Assembly (NCBI RefSeq): GCF_900115175.1
Contig: NZ_FOYV01000001.1
Location: 2,542,001-2,606,000 of the forward strand
DNA from: Marinobacter gudaonensis
GTDB lineage: Bacteria > Pseudomonadota > Gammaproteobacteria > Pseudomonadales > Oleiphilaceae
Direction of reading: 5' to 3'
Length of the DNA stretch: 64,000 bases
Made by a program: the position numbers and the translations under genes. The notes below the pieces were generated by a model. That model did not search any database. It was not told where the DNA came from and worked only from the letters and a program-made list of their open reading frames with translations. This document shows, piece after piece, positions 1 to 7,296 of the stretch (positions are counted from its first letter, which is position 1; each line of letters opens with the position of its first letter).

Positions 1-20
1 GAGGCTTCTGACGTCGAAGG

Positions 21-52
21 TTACTCCGGTGCCAAGGGTGCCGGAGTAATTT
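21..52 (+). terminator. Hairpin terminator of an upstream gene
   Basis: The arms TTACTCCGG (21-29) and CCGGAGTAA (41-49) pair perfectly and can extend inward by four more pairs, two of them G-U, around an AAG loop. A short T run follows. It probably ends a transcript that enters from the left of the window. Confidence 0.6.
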
Positions 53-92
53 AACATCGAAAAAATCGATCTATCTGTCCTAAAAAGACGTA

Positions 93-120
93 TTGAATCG
101 ATGAGCTAACCACGTAAAAC
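93..120 (+). promoter_or_regulatory. Possible sigma70 promoter for the pyruvate carboxylase operon
   Basis: TTGAAT (93-98) and TAAAAC (115-120) are separated by 16 nt and lie downstream of the terminator at 21-52. This is the only reasonable promoter-like pair I see before the first gene. It is followed by a CTACGTA stretch (120-126) that could be part of a regulator site. Assigned by eye only. Confidence 0.25.
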
Positions 121-154
121 TACGTACGACTTTCGTCACCCCTAAAGGACGCCC

Positions 155-466
155 ATGCAGGACGCCCACCCGAATTGCCGGAGTCGGGTCTTCGGACTCA
201 TTCTGATTTTGGCCACTGGTCTGGTGTGTTTACCCGCCCAATCCGCCGAACTGGCTCTGACATCCCTGACGGCCGACCCGAGCAGCGGGCTGGTTGTGTC
301 GGATGCGCTGGGCGATGGCGGTCTGGAGGGCGGTGCTCCCAAATGCAGCGTTCTGTCACGTTCCGCCGGCGCGAAGACGTCGGAGCCCATGCCCCTTGGC
401 GGGTATCGTGGGCCGGTGTCCAGCGCCAGCTTTCCGGTGTTGCCCCAGGCGCCGCCCCGGTCCTGA
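155..466 (+). CDS. Small putative exported protein, uncertain gene
   Basis: This 103-codon frame starts at an ATG with AAAGGA about 6 nt upstream. The first 30 residues look like a signal peptide: a short basic segment, a hydrophobic core (FGLILILATGLVCL) and an AQSA site. The rest is low in recognisable structure and ends in a proline/serine-rich tail. I do not recognise a family. It ends 81 nt before the biotin carboxylase gene, so if real it would be transcribed with it. It could also be a chance frame in the leader of that operon, or the front of an exported protein broken by a frameshift. Confidence 0.35.
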   Translation: MQDAHPNCRSRVFGLILILATGLVCLPAQSAELALTSLTADPSSGLVVSDALGDGGLEGGAPKCSVLSRSAGAKTSEPMPLGGYRGPVSSASFPVLPQAPPRS

Positions 467-547
467 GTTCCGACCACGCCAGCGGCGCAAGCCGCGGCAC
501 AGCCACACCTTTCAATACCACGACTTCCATCACCTGGAGGAACATCC

Positions 548-1969
548 ATGGCTATACGGAAGCTGCTGATCGCCAATCGCGGCGAGATTGCGGTCAGGAT
601 TGCCCGGGCCTGCAGCGAACTGGGCATACGCTCGGTCGCTATTCATTCCGAGGCTGACGAGTATTCCCTGCACGTCAAAAAAGCCGACGAGGCCTATCAG
701 ATCAGCAAGGACCCGCTGTCCGGGTACCTGAACCCCCACCATATTGTGAACATGGCGGTGGAAACCGGTTGCGATGCCCTGCATCCCGGTTACGGTTTCC
801 TGTCCGAGAATGCCGAGCTTGCGGCCATATGCGAGCAGCGGGGCATCACCTTCGTGGGGCCGTCGGCCAGCGCCATTTCGTCCATGGGCGACAAGACCCA
901 GGCCCGGCAGACGGCGGTGGCGGCGGGTGTGCCGGTGACCCCCGGTTCCGAGGGCAACCTCGAGAACGTCGAGGATGCCGTGGCCCAGGCGGCGGACATT
1001 GGCTACCCGGTCATGCTGAAGGCCACCTCTGGCGGCGGCGGCCGGGGTATCCGGCGCTGCGATAACGAGAAGGAACTGCGGCAGAACTACGAGCGGGTGA
1101 TCTCCGAGGCCACCAAAGCCTTCGGCAGTGCCGAGGTGTTCCTGGAAAAATGCATCATCGAGCCCCGGCACATTGAGGTTCAGATCCTCGCCGACACTCA
1201 CGGCAATGTGGTTCACCTCTATGAGCGGGACTGCTCCATTCAGCGCCGGAACCAGAAACTGATCGAACTGGCGCCTTCACCCCAGCTTGAGGAAAGCCAG
1301 CGCGAGTACATAGGCGATCTTGCCAAGCGCGTGGCCAGGCAGTGCGGGTATGTGAACGCCGGCACCGTGGAGTTTCTGCTGGATCACGATGGCAGCTTCT
1401 ACTTCATGGAAATGAACACCCGGGTGCAGGTGGAGCACACCATCACCGAGGAAATCACCGGGGTGGATATCATCAAGGCCCAGATTCGCATCGCTGCTGG
1501 AGAACCGCTGGGAATCCAGCAGGAAGACATTTCCTACCGGGGTTTCGCGGCGCAGTTCCGCATCAACGCGGAAGACCCGAAGAACGGCTTTCTGCCCAGC
1601 TTCGGGCGCATCAGCCGCTATTATTCCGCCGGCGGCCCGGGTGTGCGCACCGACGCCAACATGTACACCGGCTACGAGATTCCGCCCTACTACGACTCCA
1701 TGTGCGCCAAGCTGATTGTCTGGGCCATGGACTGGGAGGAGCTGATTGCCCGGTCCCGTCGCGCCCTCGGCGACATGGGCATTTACGGCGTGCAGACCAC
1801 CATTCCCTATTACAAGCAGATTCTGGAGCACCCGGATTTCCAGGCCGCGAATTTCAATACCGGCTTTGTGGAGCGCAATCCGCAGTTGCTCGAGTACAGC
1901 ACCAAGACCCGCCCTGAATCCATCGCCACAGCCATCGCTGCCGCCATCGCAGCCCAGGCGGGCCTGTAA
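548..1969 (+). CDS. pycA: Pyruvate carboxylase subunit A (biotin carboxylase)
   Basis: ATP-dependent carboxylation of the biotin carried by subunit B; with the next gene it forms the two-subunit pyruvate carboxylase that makes oxaloacetate from pyruvate. The 473-residue protein has the full ATP-grasp biotin carboxylase set: the RGEIA start, the glycine-rich ATP loop GGGGRG (162-167), ERDCSIQRRNQK (226-237) and the active-site segment EMNTRVQVEH (288-297). GGAGG lies 7 nt before the ATG. The homologous acetyl-CoA carboxylase subunit AccC is similar, but that gene normally sits beside accB. Here the partner, 21 nt downstream, is the carboxyltransferase/biotin-carrier subunit, which decides the call. 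Confidence 0.93.
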   Translation: MAIRKLLIANRGEIAVRIARACSELGIRSVAIHSEADEYSLHVKKADEAYQISKDPLSGYLNPHHIVNMAVETGCDALHPGYGFLSENAELAAICEQRGITFVGPSASAISSMGDKTQARQTAVAAGVPVTPGSEGNLENVEDAVAQAADIGYPVMLKATSGGGGRGIRRCDNEKELRQNYERVISEATKAFGSAEVFLEKCIIEPRHIEVQILADTHGNVVHLYERDCSIQRRNQKLIELAPSPQLEESQREYIGDLAKRVARQCGYVNAGTVEFLLDHDGSFYFMEMNTRVQVEHTITEEITGVDIIKAQIRIAAGEPLGIQQEDISYRGFAAQFRINAEDPKNGFLPSFGRISRYYSAGGPGVRTDANMYTGYEIPPYYDSMCAKLIVWAMDWEELIARSRRALGDMGIYGVQTTIPYYKQILEHPDFQAANFNTGFVERNPQLLEYSTKTRPESIATAIAAAIAAQAGL

Positions 1970-1990
1970 AAGAACATCGGAGACATCCCA

Positions 1991-3790
1991 ATGACCAAGC
2001 GCAAGATCCACATTACCGACGTTATCCTCAGGGACGCCCATCAATCCCTGATCGCTACCCGCCTGCGGACCGAAGACATGCTGCCGGCTTGTGAGTGGCT
2101 GGACCAGGCCGGCTACTGGTCCCTGGAGTGCTGGGGCGGGGCCACTTTTGATGCCTGCGTTCGCTTCCTGAAGGAAGACCCCTGGGAGCGCCTGCGCACT
2201 CTGCGCCAGGCGTTGCCCAACACCCGCCTGCAGATGCTGCTGCGGGGCCAGAACCTGCTGGGCTATCGCCATTACGGCGACGACGTGGTGGAAGCCTTTG
2301 TGGCCAAGGCTGCCGAGAACGGCATGGACGTATTCCGCATCTTTGATGCGCTCAACGATGTGCGCAACCTCGAAACCAGCATCAAGGCGGTGAAAAAAGC
2401 GGGCAAACACGCCCAGGGCACCATCTGCTACACCGTCAGCCCGGTGCACACCACCGACGCCTACCTCGAGCAGGCTAAAGCCATGGCCGAGATGGGCGCC
2501 GACAGTATTGCCATCAAGGACATGGCGGGCCTGCTGACTCCGGCGGTGACCGCCGATCTGGTGAGCAAGCTCAAGAAAACCCTCAACCTGCCAGTGTTCC
2601 TGCATTCCCACGCGACCTCGGGCATGGCCCCCATGTGCCAGTGGGCCGCCATGGAGGCGGGCGTGGACCACATCGACACTGCCCTGTCGGCGTTTGCCGG
2701 CGGCACCAGCCACCCACCCACGGAATCCCTGGTGGCGGCGCTGCACGACGCGGGCCTGGAAACCGGGCTCAATCTGGAACTGCTGGATGAGGCCACCCGC
2801 TATTTCCGGGAAGTGCGCAAGAAGTACCATCAGTTCGAGAGTGCCTACAACGGGGTGGATACTTCCGTGCTGCTGTCCCAGGTGCCGGGCGGCATGATGT
2901 CCAATCTGGCGAACCAGCTGAAAGAACAGGGCGCCCTTGATCGCATCCAGGAAGTGTTCGAGGAAATCCCCCGGGTGCGCAAGGATCTGGGTTATCCGCC
3001 GCTGGTGACGCCGACTTCCCAGATTGTCGGGACCCAGGCGGTGATCAACGTGCTGGCGGGCAAGCGCTACGAGTCCATTACCAATGAGGTCAAGAAATAC
3101 CTTCAGGGCTGGTACGGCAAGGCGCCTGCAGACGTCGACACAGCGCTGCAGCAGCGGGCCGTGGGCAAGGAGGACCTGATTGAGGAACGCCCTGCCAACC
3201 TGATTCCCAGGGAGCTGGACGAGCTGCGCAAGCAGGTCGGCGACCTCGCGACCAGTGAAGAGGATGTGCTCACCTATGCCATGTTCCCGGACCAGGCGAA
3301 GACCTATCTGGAACAGCGTCGCGACGGCACCCTGCAGCCCGAGCCGCTGGAACCCATTCCTACCGGCGCCTCGGGAGGCGGCGTGTCCACCAAGTTCAAG
3401 ATCACTGTGCACGGTGAGAGCTACGACATCCACGTGACCGGTGCCAACCCGACCGGGGAAAACGAGCGTCGTTTCTACATGACCGTGGATGGCGTGCCCG
3501 AGGAAATCCACCTGGCCTCTCTGGGCGAGGATGGCGAGGGTGCCCGATCAAGCGGTGGACGCGCTACTGCTACCGAGGAAGGCCACGTGACCACGAGCAT
3601 GCCCGGCAACATCGTGGATGTTCTGGTCAGTGAGGGTGATCAGGTTCAGGCCGGCGATCCGGTGTTAATCATCGAGGCCATGAAGATGGAGACCGAGGTG
3701 AAAGCCACCATTGCCGGAACCGTGGCCAGCGTAGCCATCAAGAAGGGTGACCGGGTGGTGCCGGGTGAGGTGCTCGTCGAGATCGAGTAA
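1991..3790 (+). CDS. pycB: Pyruvate carboxylase subunit B (carboxyltransferase plus biotin carrier)
   Basis: Transfers CO2 from carboxybiotin to pyruvate in the cytosol. The 599-residue protein begins with an HMGL-like TIM barrel (DVILRDAHQS at 10-19; K176 in IKDMAG; metal-binding H205 and H207 in HSH), continues with the PYC/OADA conserved domain and ends in a biotinyl domain with EAMKMET, in which K565 is the expected biotinylation site. The family also includes the alpha subunit of Na+-pumping oxaloacetate decarboxylase. No membrane beta or gamma subunit is nearby and a biotin carboxylase gene precedes it, so the anaplerotic pyruvate carboxylase role is favoured. Confidence 0.92.
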   Translation: MTKRKIHITDVILRDAHQSLIATRLRTEDMLPACEWLDQAGYWSLECWGGATFDACVRFLKEDPWERLRTLRQALPNTRLQMLLRGQNLLGYRHYGDDVVEAFVAKAAENGMDVFRIFDALNDVRNLETSIKAVKKAGKHAQGTICYTVSPVHTTDAYLEQAKAMAEMGADSIAIKDMAGLLTPAVTADLVSKLKKTLNLPVFLHSHATSGMAPMCQWAAMEAGVDHIDTALSAFAGGTSHPPTESLVAALHDAGLETGLNLELLDEATRYFREVRKKYHQFESAYNGVDTSVLLSQVPGGMMSNLANQLKEQGALDRIQEVFEEIPRVRKDLGYPPLVTPTSQIVGTQAVINVLAGKRYESITNEVKKYLQGWYGKAPADVDTALQQRAVGKEDLIEERPANLIPRELDELRKQVGDLATSEEDVLTYAMFPDQAKTYLEQRRDGTLQPEPLEPIPTGASGGGVSTKFKITVHGESYDIHVTGANPTGENERRFYMTVDGVPEEIHLASLGEDGEGARSSGGRATATEEGHVTTSMPGNIVDVLVSEGDQVQAGDPVLIIEAMKMETEVKATIAGTVASVAIKKGDRVVPGEVLVEIE

Positions 3791-3808
3791 GCGATTGGCT
3801 ACGGGCTA

Positions 3809-5122
3809 TTAAAGCCGAACCGCCACGCCCAGCGTGGCGGTTTGCCGATTGTAGTCGTAGCGGGCAATGTTGCTGTTGTTGTCGGTAGACTGCAGCTTGA
3901 GCAATACCGAAACCCGTTCAGTGGCCTGATATTCTCCTTCCAGGGCAACCTGCACGCGGTTGTCCTGTCGTTGTATGGAGAGCAGCCCCTCGGGCACCAG
4001 CAACCGGTGGGCGCTTCGGTAGTGGCTGAACCGGTAACCGATGGAAGCGCCGAAATCGAACGATGGCGTCAGCGCATAATCCAGGCCCAGCTTCAGGGTG
4101 TGCGCGATAGGAGAGACACTGAAAAATTCCCGGCCGGTATCAAAGTTTTCCCGGTCGTCGTATTCCAGGCGATACTGTGCCTCGCCCAGCCATTTGCCCT
4201 GTCGGGCCCGGTAGCGGGCCTCCGCCTGATAATGCTGGCCGTCGTAGGCGTTGTACCGCGGAGCAGCGAACACCTGTTCGGCGTTCAGTGCCAGACTGCA
4301 CAGGGCGCTCTCCGAGCCCAGGGCGCAGCCCCTGGTGGTCCATTTTCCGGCAAGCCGGGCCCGCTGTTCCCGGCTGCGATTGCCAAGCCACGCCTGGTCC
4401 GCCCCCAGGCCCAGTTCTAACCGGCCCCCCTCCAGGGTCCGTTGCCAGGCTGCCAGCCCCCTCACCAGGTGCGCGTTGAAGCGGTCGTTGCCCATGTAAT
4501 CCCGGCCATAGAGCTGAAGCGTGGTTTTCAGGGCATCCTTGCCTTCTTCCAGCGGCGTGCCGGACAGTGCGGCGATGGTTTCTGTGAAGCTGCCGTCGAT
4601 TGCGCTGGGTGCCGAATCCGGAAACAGGCCAATGTTGTTTTCATACCCGGCGGCAATGGACGCGAGCGCCTGCCAGTCCCGGGCAGGCACAGGAGCCTTC
4701 AGCTCTCGCAGTTTGGCCCGGGCCAGTCTGGCAAGGTTTTCCTCGGTGGTTTCGCTGGCGGCGCGGTGGAAGGCTTCCCTGGCCGCGGTCTGGTCATCTC
4801 GGGCAAGGGCAATCAGGCCGAGGTTATAAAAGGCGAGGGCGCGCTGGGCGGTATCGAGCAGTTTGCGAAACTGCTGCTCGGCCAGATCGAATTCTTTGAG
4901 CCGGTAATACAGTACGCCCAGGTTGTAGGTGAGGGCACGGGATTCAAGTCCCGTGGCGGCGGACTCCAGGCGCTGTCGGGCTTCCTCCAGGTTGTTGTTC
5001 CGGAAGGCTGCGATGCCCGCCTTGAAGTCCTGTCGATAGCGTTCCTCACGGTGTTCGCCAGCCATGCCATGGAGGCTGGTACCCACCAACAGGACAAATA
5101 GAAGGAGCGATCGAGACAGCAA
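3809..5122 (-). CDS. Exported TPR / outer-membrane beta-barrel protein
   Basis: After a signal peptide, about 130 residues form tetratricopeptide-like helices (for example ALTYNLGVLYYRLKEFDLAE). The remaining ~270 residues alternate aromatic and polar positions like an outer-membrane beta-barrel and end in VAVRL. This layout resembles surface lipoprotein assembly modifier (Slam)-type proteins and related TPR-porins, but I cannot assign a substrate. The start is uncertain. The TTG at 5122 has AGGGGA 5 nt upstream and gives a compact signal peptide (LSRSLLLFVLLVG). An ATG at 5182 and a TTG at 5224 are open in the same frame but lack a good ribosome site and would put 20-34 extra residues before the signal. 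Confidence 0.7.
   Translation of the reverse strand: MLSRSLLLFVLLVGTSLHGMAGEHREERYRQDFKAGIAAFRNNNLEEARQRLESAATGLESRALTYNLGVLYYRLKEFDLAEQQFRKLLDTAQRALAFYNLGLIALARDDQTAAREAFHRAASETTEENLARLARAKLRELKAPVPARDWQALASIAAGYENNIGLFPDSAPSAIDGSFTETIAALSGTPLEEGKDALKTTLQLYGRDYMGNDRFNAHLVRGLAAWQRTLEGGRLELGLGADQAWLGNRSREQRARLAGKWTTRGCALGSESALCSLALNAEQVFAAPRYNAYDGQHYQAEARYRARQGKWLGEAQYRLEYDDRENFDTGREFFSVSPIAHTLKLGLDYALTPSFDFGASIGYRFSHYRSAHRLLVPEGLLSIQRQDNRVQVALEGEYQATERVSVLLKLQSTDNNSNIARYDYNRQTATLGVAVRL
3818..3842. terminator. Perfect 11-bp hairpin at a convergent gene end
   Basis: Arms AACCGCCACGC and GCGTGGCGGTT flank a CCA loop. The hairpin lies 28 nt after the pycB stop and inside the last codons of the convergent minus-strand gene, whose stop is at 3809-3811. 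A TTT follows on the plus strand and a TTTAATA stretch comes soon after on the minus strand. It probably terminates pycB and may act in both directions. Confidence 0.6.
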
Positions 5123-5308
5123 ACGCGATCCCCTGAAAGCCGGACAATCCGCAGACGCAAAAAAACGCGCCCAAACCTGCATACAGGGGGAGCTTAACCC
5201 AGACTGACGGTGGAATTCATCCAATAACGTTCGTCAGGAGCAAAAAGCTGAAACTGTATTCATCAGTCTTTCGTCCGGAACCTTGCTGGCAGAGCCCGTC
5301 GTTAGTCG

Positions 5309-5761
5309 TTACTGGTTCAGGGTGTCATTGATGGTGGATTCCGGATCGTCGACAAGATCCAGCCCGGTGTCGGGTAATGGATCTGTCAGATCCGGATCTG
5401 ACAGATCCGGGTCCGTAATGCCATCGAGGGGGTTGTCCAGGATTTCTTCTCCGGGGAGTTCAGAATCCAGGGCATCCCGGGTTTCTCTCGCCTGGGAGGA
5501 CAGATTGTCGAAACTCTCCCTCGCGTCATTGGCAATGTCGGTTGAGTCGAGCGGCTCCAGCGGGGCGTCGTATTCCAGCTCGTTGATCGACTCGGGAATC
5601 TGCATTTCCTGAACGAACGACGAATCCAGCGCCTCTTCGTCTTCCACCATGCGCATGGTGACGTCGTAATCCGTCTCCGCCACGGCCTGGAACGACAGGG
5701 TCAGGCACCCCAACAGCAGGGCCGCCATCCACCGTATTCTGTGATTGCTAGTGCGTGTCAT
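5309..5761 (-). CDS. Acidic exported protein of an ECF sigma operon
   Basis: A 150-residue protein with a signal peptide probably cleaved after AVA (residue 28). The mature part is very rich in Asp and Glu and has a short repeat near its end (DPDLSDPDLTDPLPD). I recognise no domain. Runs of Asp of this kind could bind calcium or other cations, but this is only inference. A Cys at position 19 lies in an LLGC context, yet the hydrophobic core runs on past it, so a secretory signal is preferred to a lipoprotein one. Its ATG overlaps the stop of the anti-sigma gene (ATGA), so the two are probably translationally coupled. Confidence 0.75.
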   Translation of the reverse strand: MTRTSNHRIRWMAALLLGCLTLSFQAVAETDYDVTMRMVEDEEALDSSFVQEMQIPESINELEYDAPLEPLDSTDIANDARESFDNLSSQARETRDALDSELPGEEILDNPLDGITDPDLSDPDLTDPLPDTGLDLVDDPESTINDTLNQ

Positions 5762-6420
5762 GACGATGGCTCCGTTAACTTGCCAATGTCAGTTCTGAAG
5801 GTTTTTCTCTTGTCGCCTTCACCCAGGTGGGCTATCAGACTGCCTTCGCCGGGGAACAGTATGTTTACCGGCAGGGCCAGAAGGTTGTCGCCGGGCTTGA
5901 GACTGACTTTCCAGCTCACCCGGTGCCTTCCGGGGAACGGTGTCAGCTCCATGTTCGGCGGCAGTTCCAGGGTCAGGGTGACATTCTCGACAGCTTCCTT
6001 GGACGTGAAGGCCAGCCGGACCACCTTTTGCTGGCTCTCGCCGGGCTGAGCCGGAGATACCTCCGATTCCGCCACGACAGCGGGCTGCGGTTCCGGAGAT
6101 TGATTCCATTGCCCGCCCAGGAACACGCCGACCACCAGCGCTGCCGCCACGGCCCCACTCCACAGAGGCGTGGACCAGCGTCTGGGCTGGTTGTTGGCGC
6201 TGTCTGCCAAGGCACGGCCAAGAATACGGGACTCGAAATCGGGGTCCGGCTCCGGGGCATGATCCCGGGCGATTTCCCGGGCAATGAAGGTCGCAGTGGC
6301 GAGCGTTGCAGAACAATCCTTGCAGCCCGCGGCGTGCTCACGCATGGCGCGATCGGCGATCTCCGGAAGTTCTCCGGTCGCCAGGGCATCCACGTTTTGT
6401 CTGAATTCGCTGCAGTTCAT
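5758..6420 (-). CDS. Zinc-finger (ZAS-type) transmembrane anti-sigma factor
   Basis: Likely holds the neighbouring ECF sigma factor inactive at the inner membrane. The 220-residue protein has an N-terminal zf-HC2 segment with the H-x3-C-x2-C motif (H29, C33, C36), one membrane span (about 86-103) and a periplasmic C-terminal domain rich in beta-strand pattern. The ATG at 6420 has GAGGTGA 6 nt upstream. An in-frame ATG at 6459 lies inside the sigma gene and has no such site. The gene starts 10 nt after the sigma-factor stop and ends in a 4-nt overlap with the acidic exported protein. Confidence 0.85.
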   Translation of the reverse strand: MNCSEFRQNVDALATGELPEIADRAMREHAAGCKDCSATLATATFIAREIARDHAPEPDPDFESRILGRALADSANNQPRRWSTPLWSGAVAAALVVGVFLGGQWNQSPEPQPAVVAESEVSPAQPGESQQKVVRLAFTSKEAVENVTLTLELPPNMELTPFPGRHRVSWKVSLKPGDNLLALPVNILFPGEGSLIAHLGEGDKRKTFRTDIGKLTEPSS

Positions 6421-6430
6421 TGTCTTCACC

Positions 6431-7018
6431 TCATTGGCAGCCACGTTGTTGCTCTCCAAAAGGTTCCATTTCCGCTTCCAGTTTTGTTCGAAGCAGTGCC
6501 CTGACGCGATGCAGGCGGGATTTTATGGTGCCCAGGGGTACGTCGAGAACCTCGGCAATCTCCTCCAGGCGCCAGCCGTCGGAGTCGTGCATCAGCAAAA
6601 GCGTGCGCTGATCGGGTTTGAGCTCGCCCACCAGTCGGTGGAGGGTGTCCGCGTTTCGCTGGTGCTCGGTTTGCAGTGCCGGGTCGGACTCCGTGTCTGG
6701 CAGGGTTTCCAGAAACGGCGTCTGATCCTCGCGAGTGTCCAGGGCGCTGGCAGAGGTCTCACGCCCTGCGGGACGTTTGCGAATGGTGTCGATGAACTGC
6801 CGATAGGTGACCCGGTGCAGCCAGGGTTTGAGGTCGTCGACCTGCTCCAGTTCGTCCACTTTGGAAACCAGCTTGGTGACGACGTCCTGCACAAGGTCCT
6901 CCGCGTCGTGCTGGTTGCCCGTCAATCGATAGGCGAAACCGTGCAGCGCCCGAAGGTGAGGGCGTATGAGAGCCTCAAAGCGCTTTGACTTGGACTGGCG
7001 GAATGGCAGCAAGGCCAA
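6431..7018 (-). CDS. ECF-type RNA polymerase sigma factor
   Basis: A 195-residue sigma70-family protein with region 2 (HGFAYRLTGNQHDAEDLVQD, about 26-45) and region 4 helix-turn-helix (GWRLEEIAEVLDVPLGTIKS, then RLHR). It heads a sigma / anti-sigma / exported-protein operon, the usual arrangement for envelope-stress ECF systems. The start is a TTG with AGGGGTG 5 nt upstream; no in-frame ATG is close. Its target promoters cannot be read from the sequence; the usual expectation is that it drives its own operon. Confidence 0.87.
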   Translation of the reverse strand: MALLPFRQSKSKRFEALIRPHLRALHGFAYRLTGNQHDAEDLVQDVVTKLVSKVDELEQVDDLKPWLHRVTYRQFIDTIRKRPAGRETSASALDTREDQTPFLETLPDTESDPALQTEHQRNADTLHRLVGELKPDQRTLLLMHDSDGWRLEEIAEVLDVPLGTIKSRLHRVRALLRTKLEAEMEPFGEQQRGCQ

Positions 7019-7296
7019 TGGACACCCCTGATCGATACGTTGCCGGCAACACTCTGTGCGGGCGAGTCAAATTCATGCAGGGGTCAGTCTATCAGCCCGC
7101 GCTGGCTGGGGGTATGGCGATAATGTAAAAAAAAGAACGCCAGAAATCTGCTCTGAATCAGATATTTGGGCTCCCCTACGGGTGGCCTGGCAAAAAAATC
7201 TCACGTTGTTCTGGAACCTTTGCAATTAGACCTACGTGGTAGGCGGTCAGAAGCGACGGAATCGCTCAACTACAAAAAGACCAAAGGTAACAGAGT
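7019..7296. promoter_or_regulatory. Divergent intergenic region between the sigma operon and the lipase gene
   Basis: 278 nt without a gene. It holds the two divergent promoters, which I cannot place with confidence. Visible elements are a short inverted repeat ATCTG...CAGAT near 7147-7163 and an imperfect palindrome around CCTACGTGGTAGG near 7233-7246 that could bind an activator of the lipase operon. A ribosome site (AAAGGTAA) precedes the lipase ATG. Confidence 0.4.

Noticed and set aside
1277..3511. 744-codon open frame on the minus strand opposite pycA and pycB
   Set aside because: It covers parts of two well-supported genes and has a His/Gly/Val-rich shadow composition without known domains.
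548..3790. Na+-pumping oxaloacetate decarboxylase
   Set aside because: Subunit B is similar to the alpha subunit of that pump, but no beta or gamma membrane subunits are present and a biotin carboxylase gene comes first.
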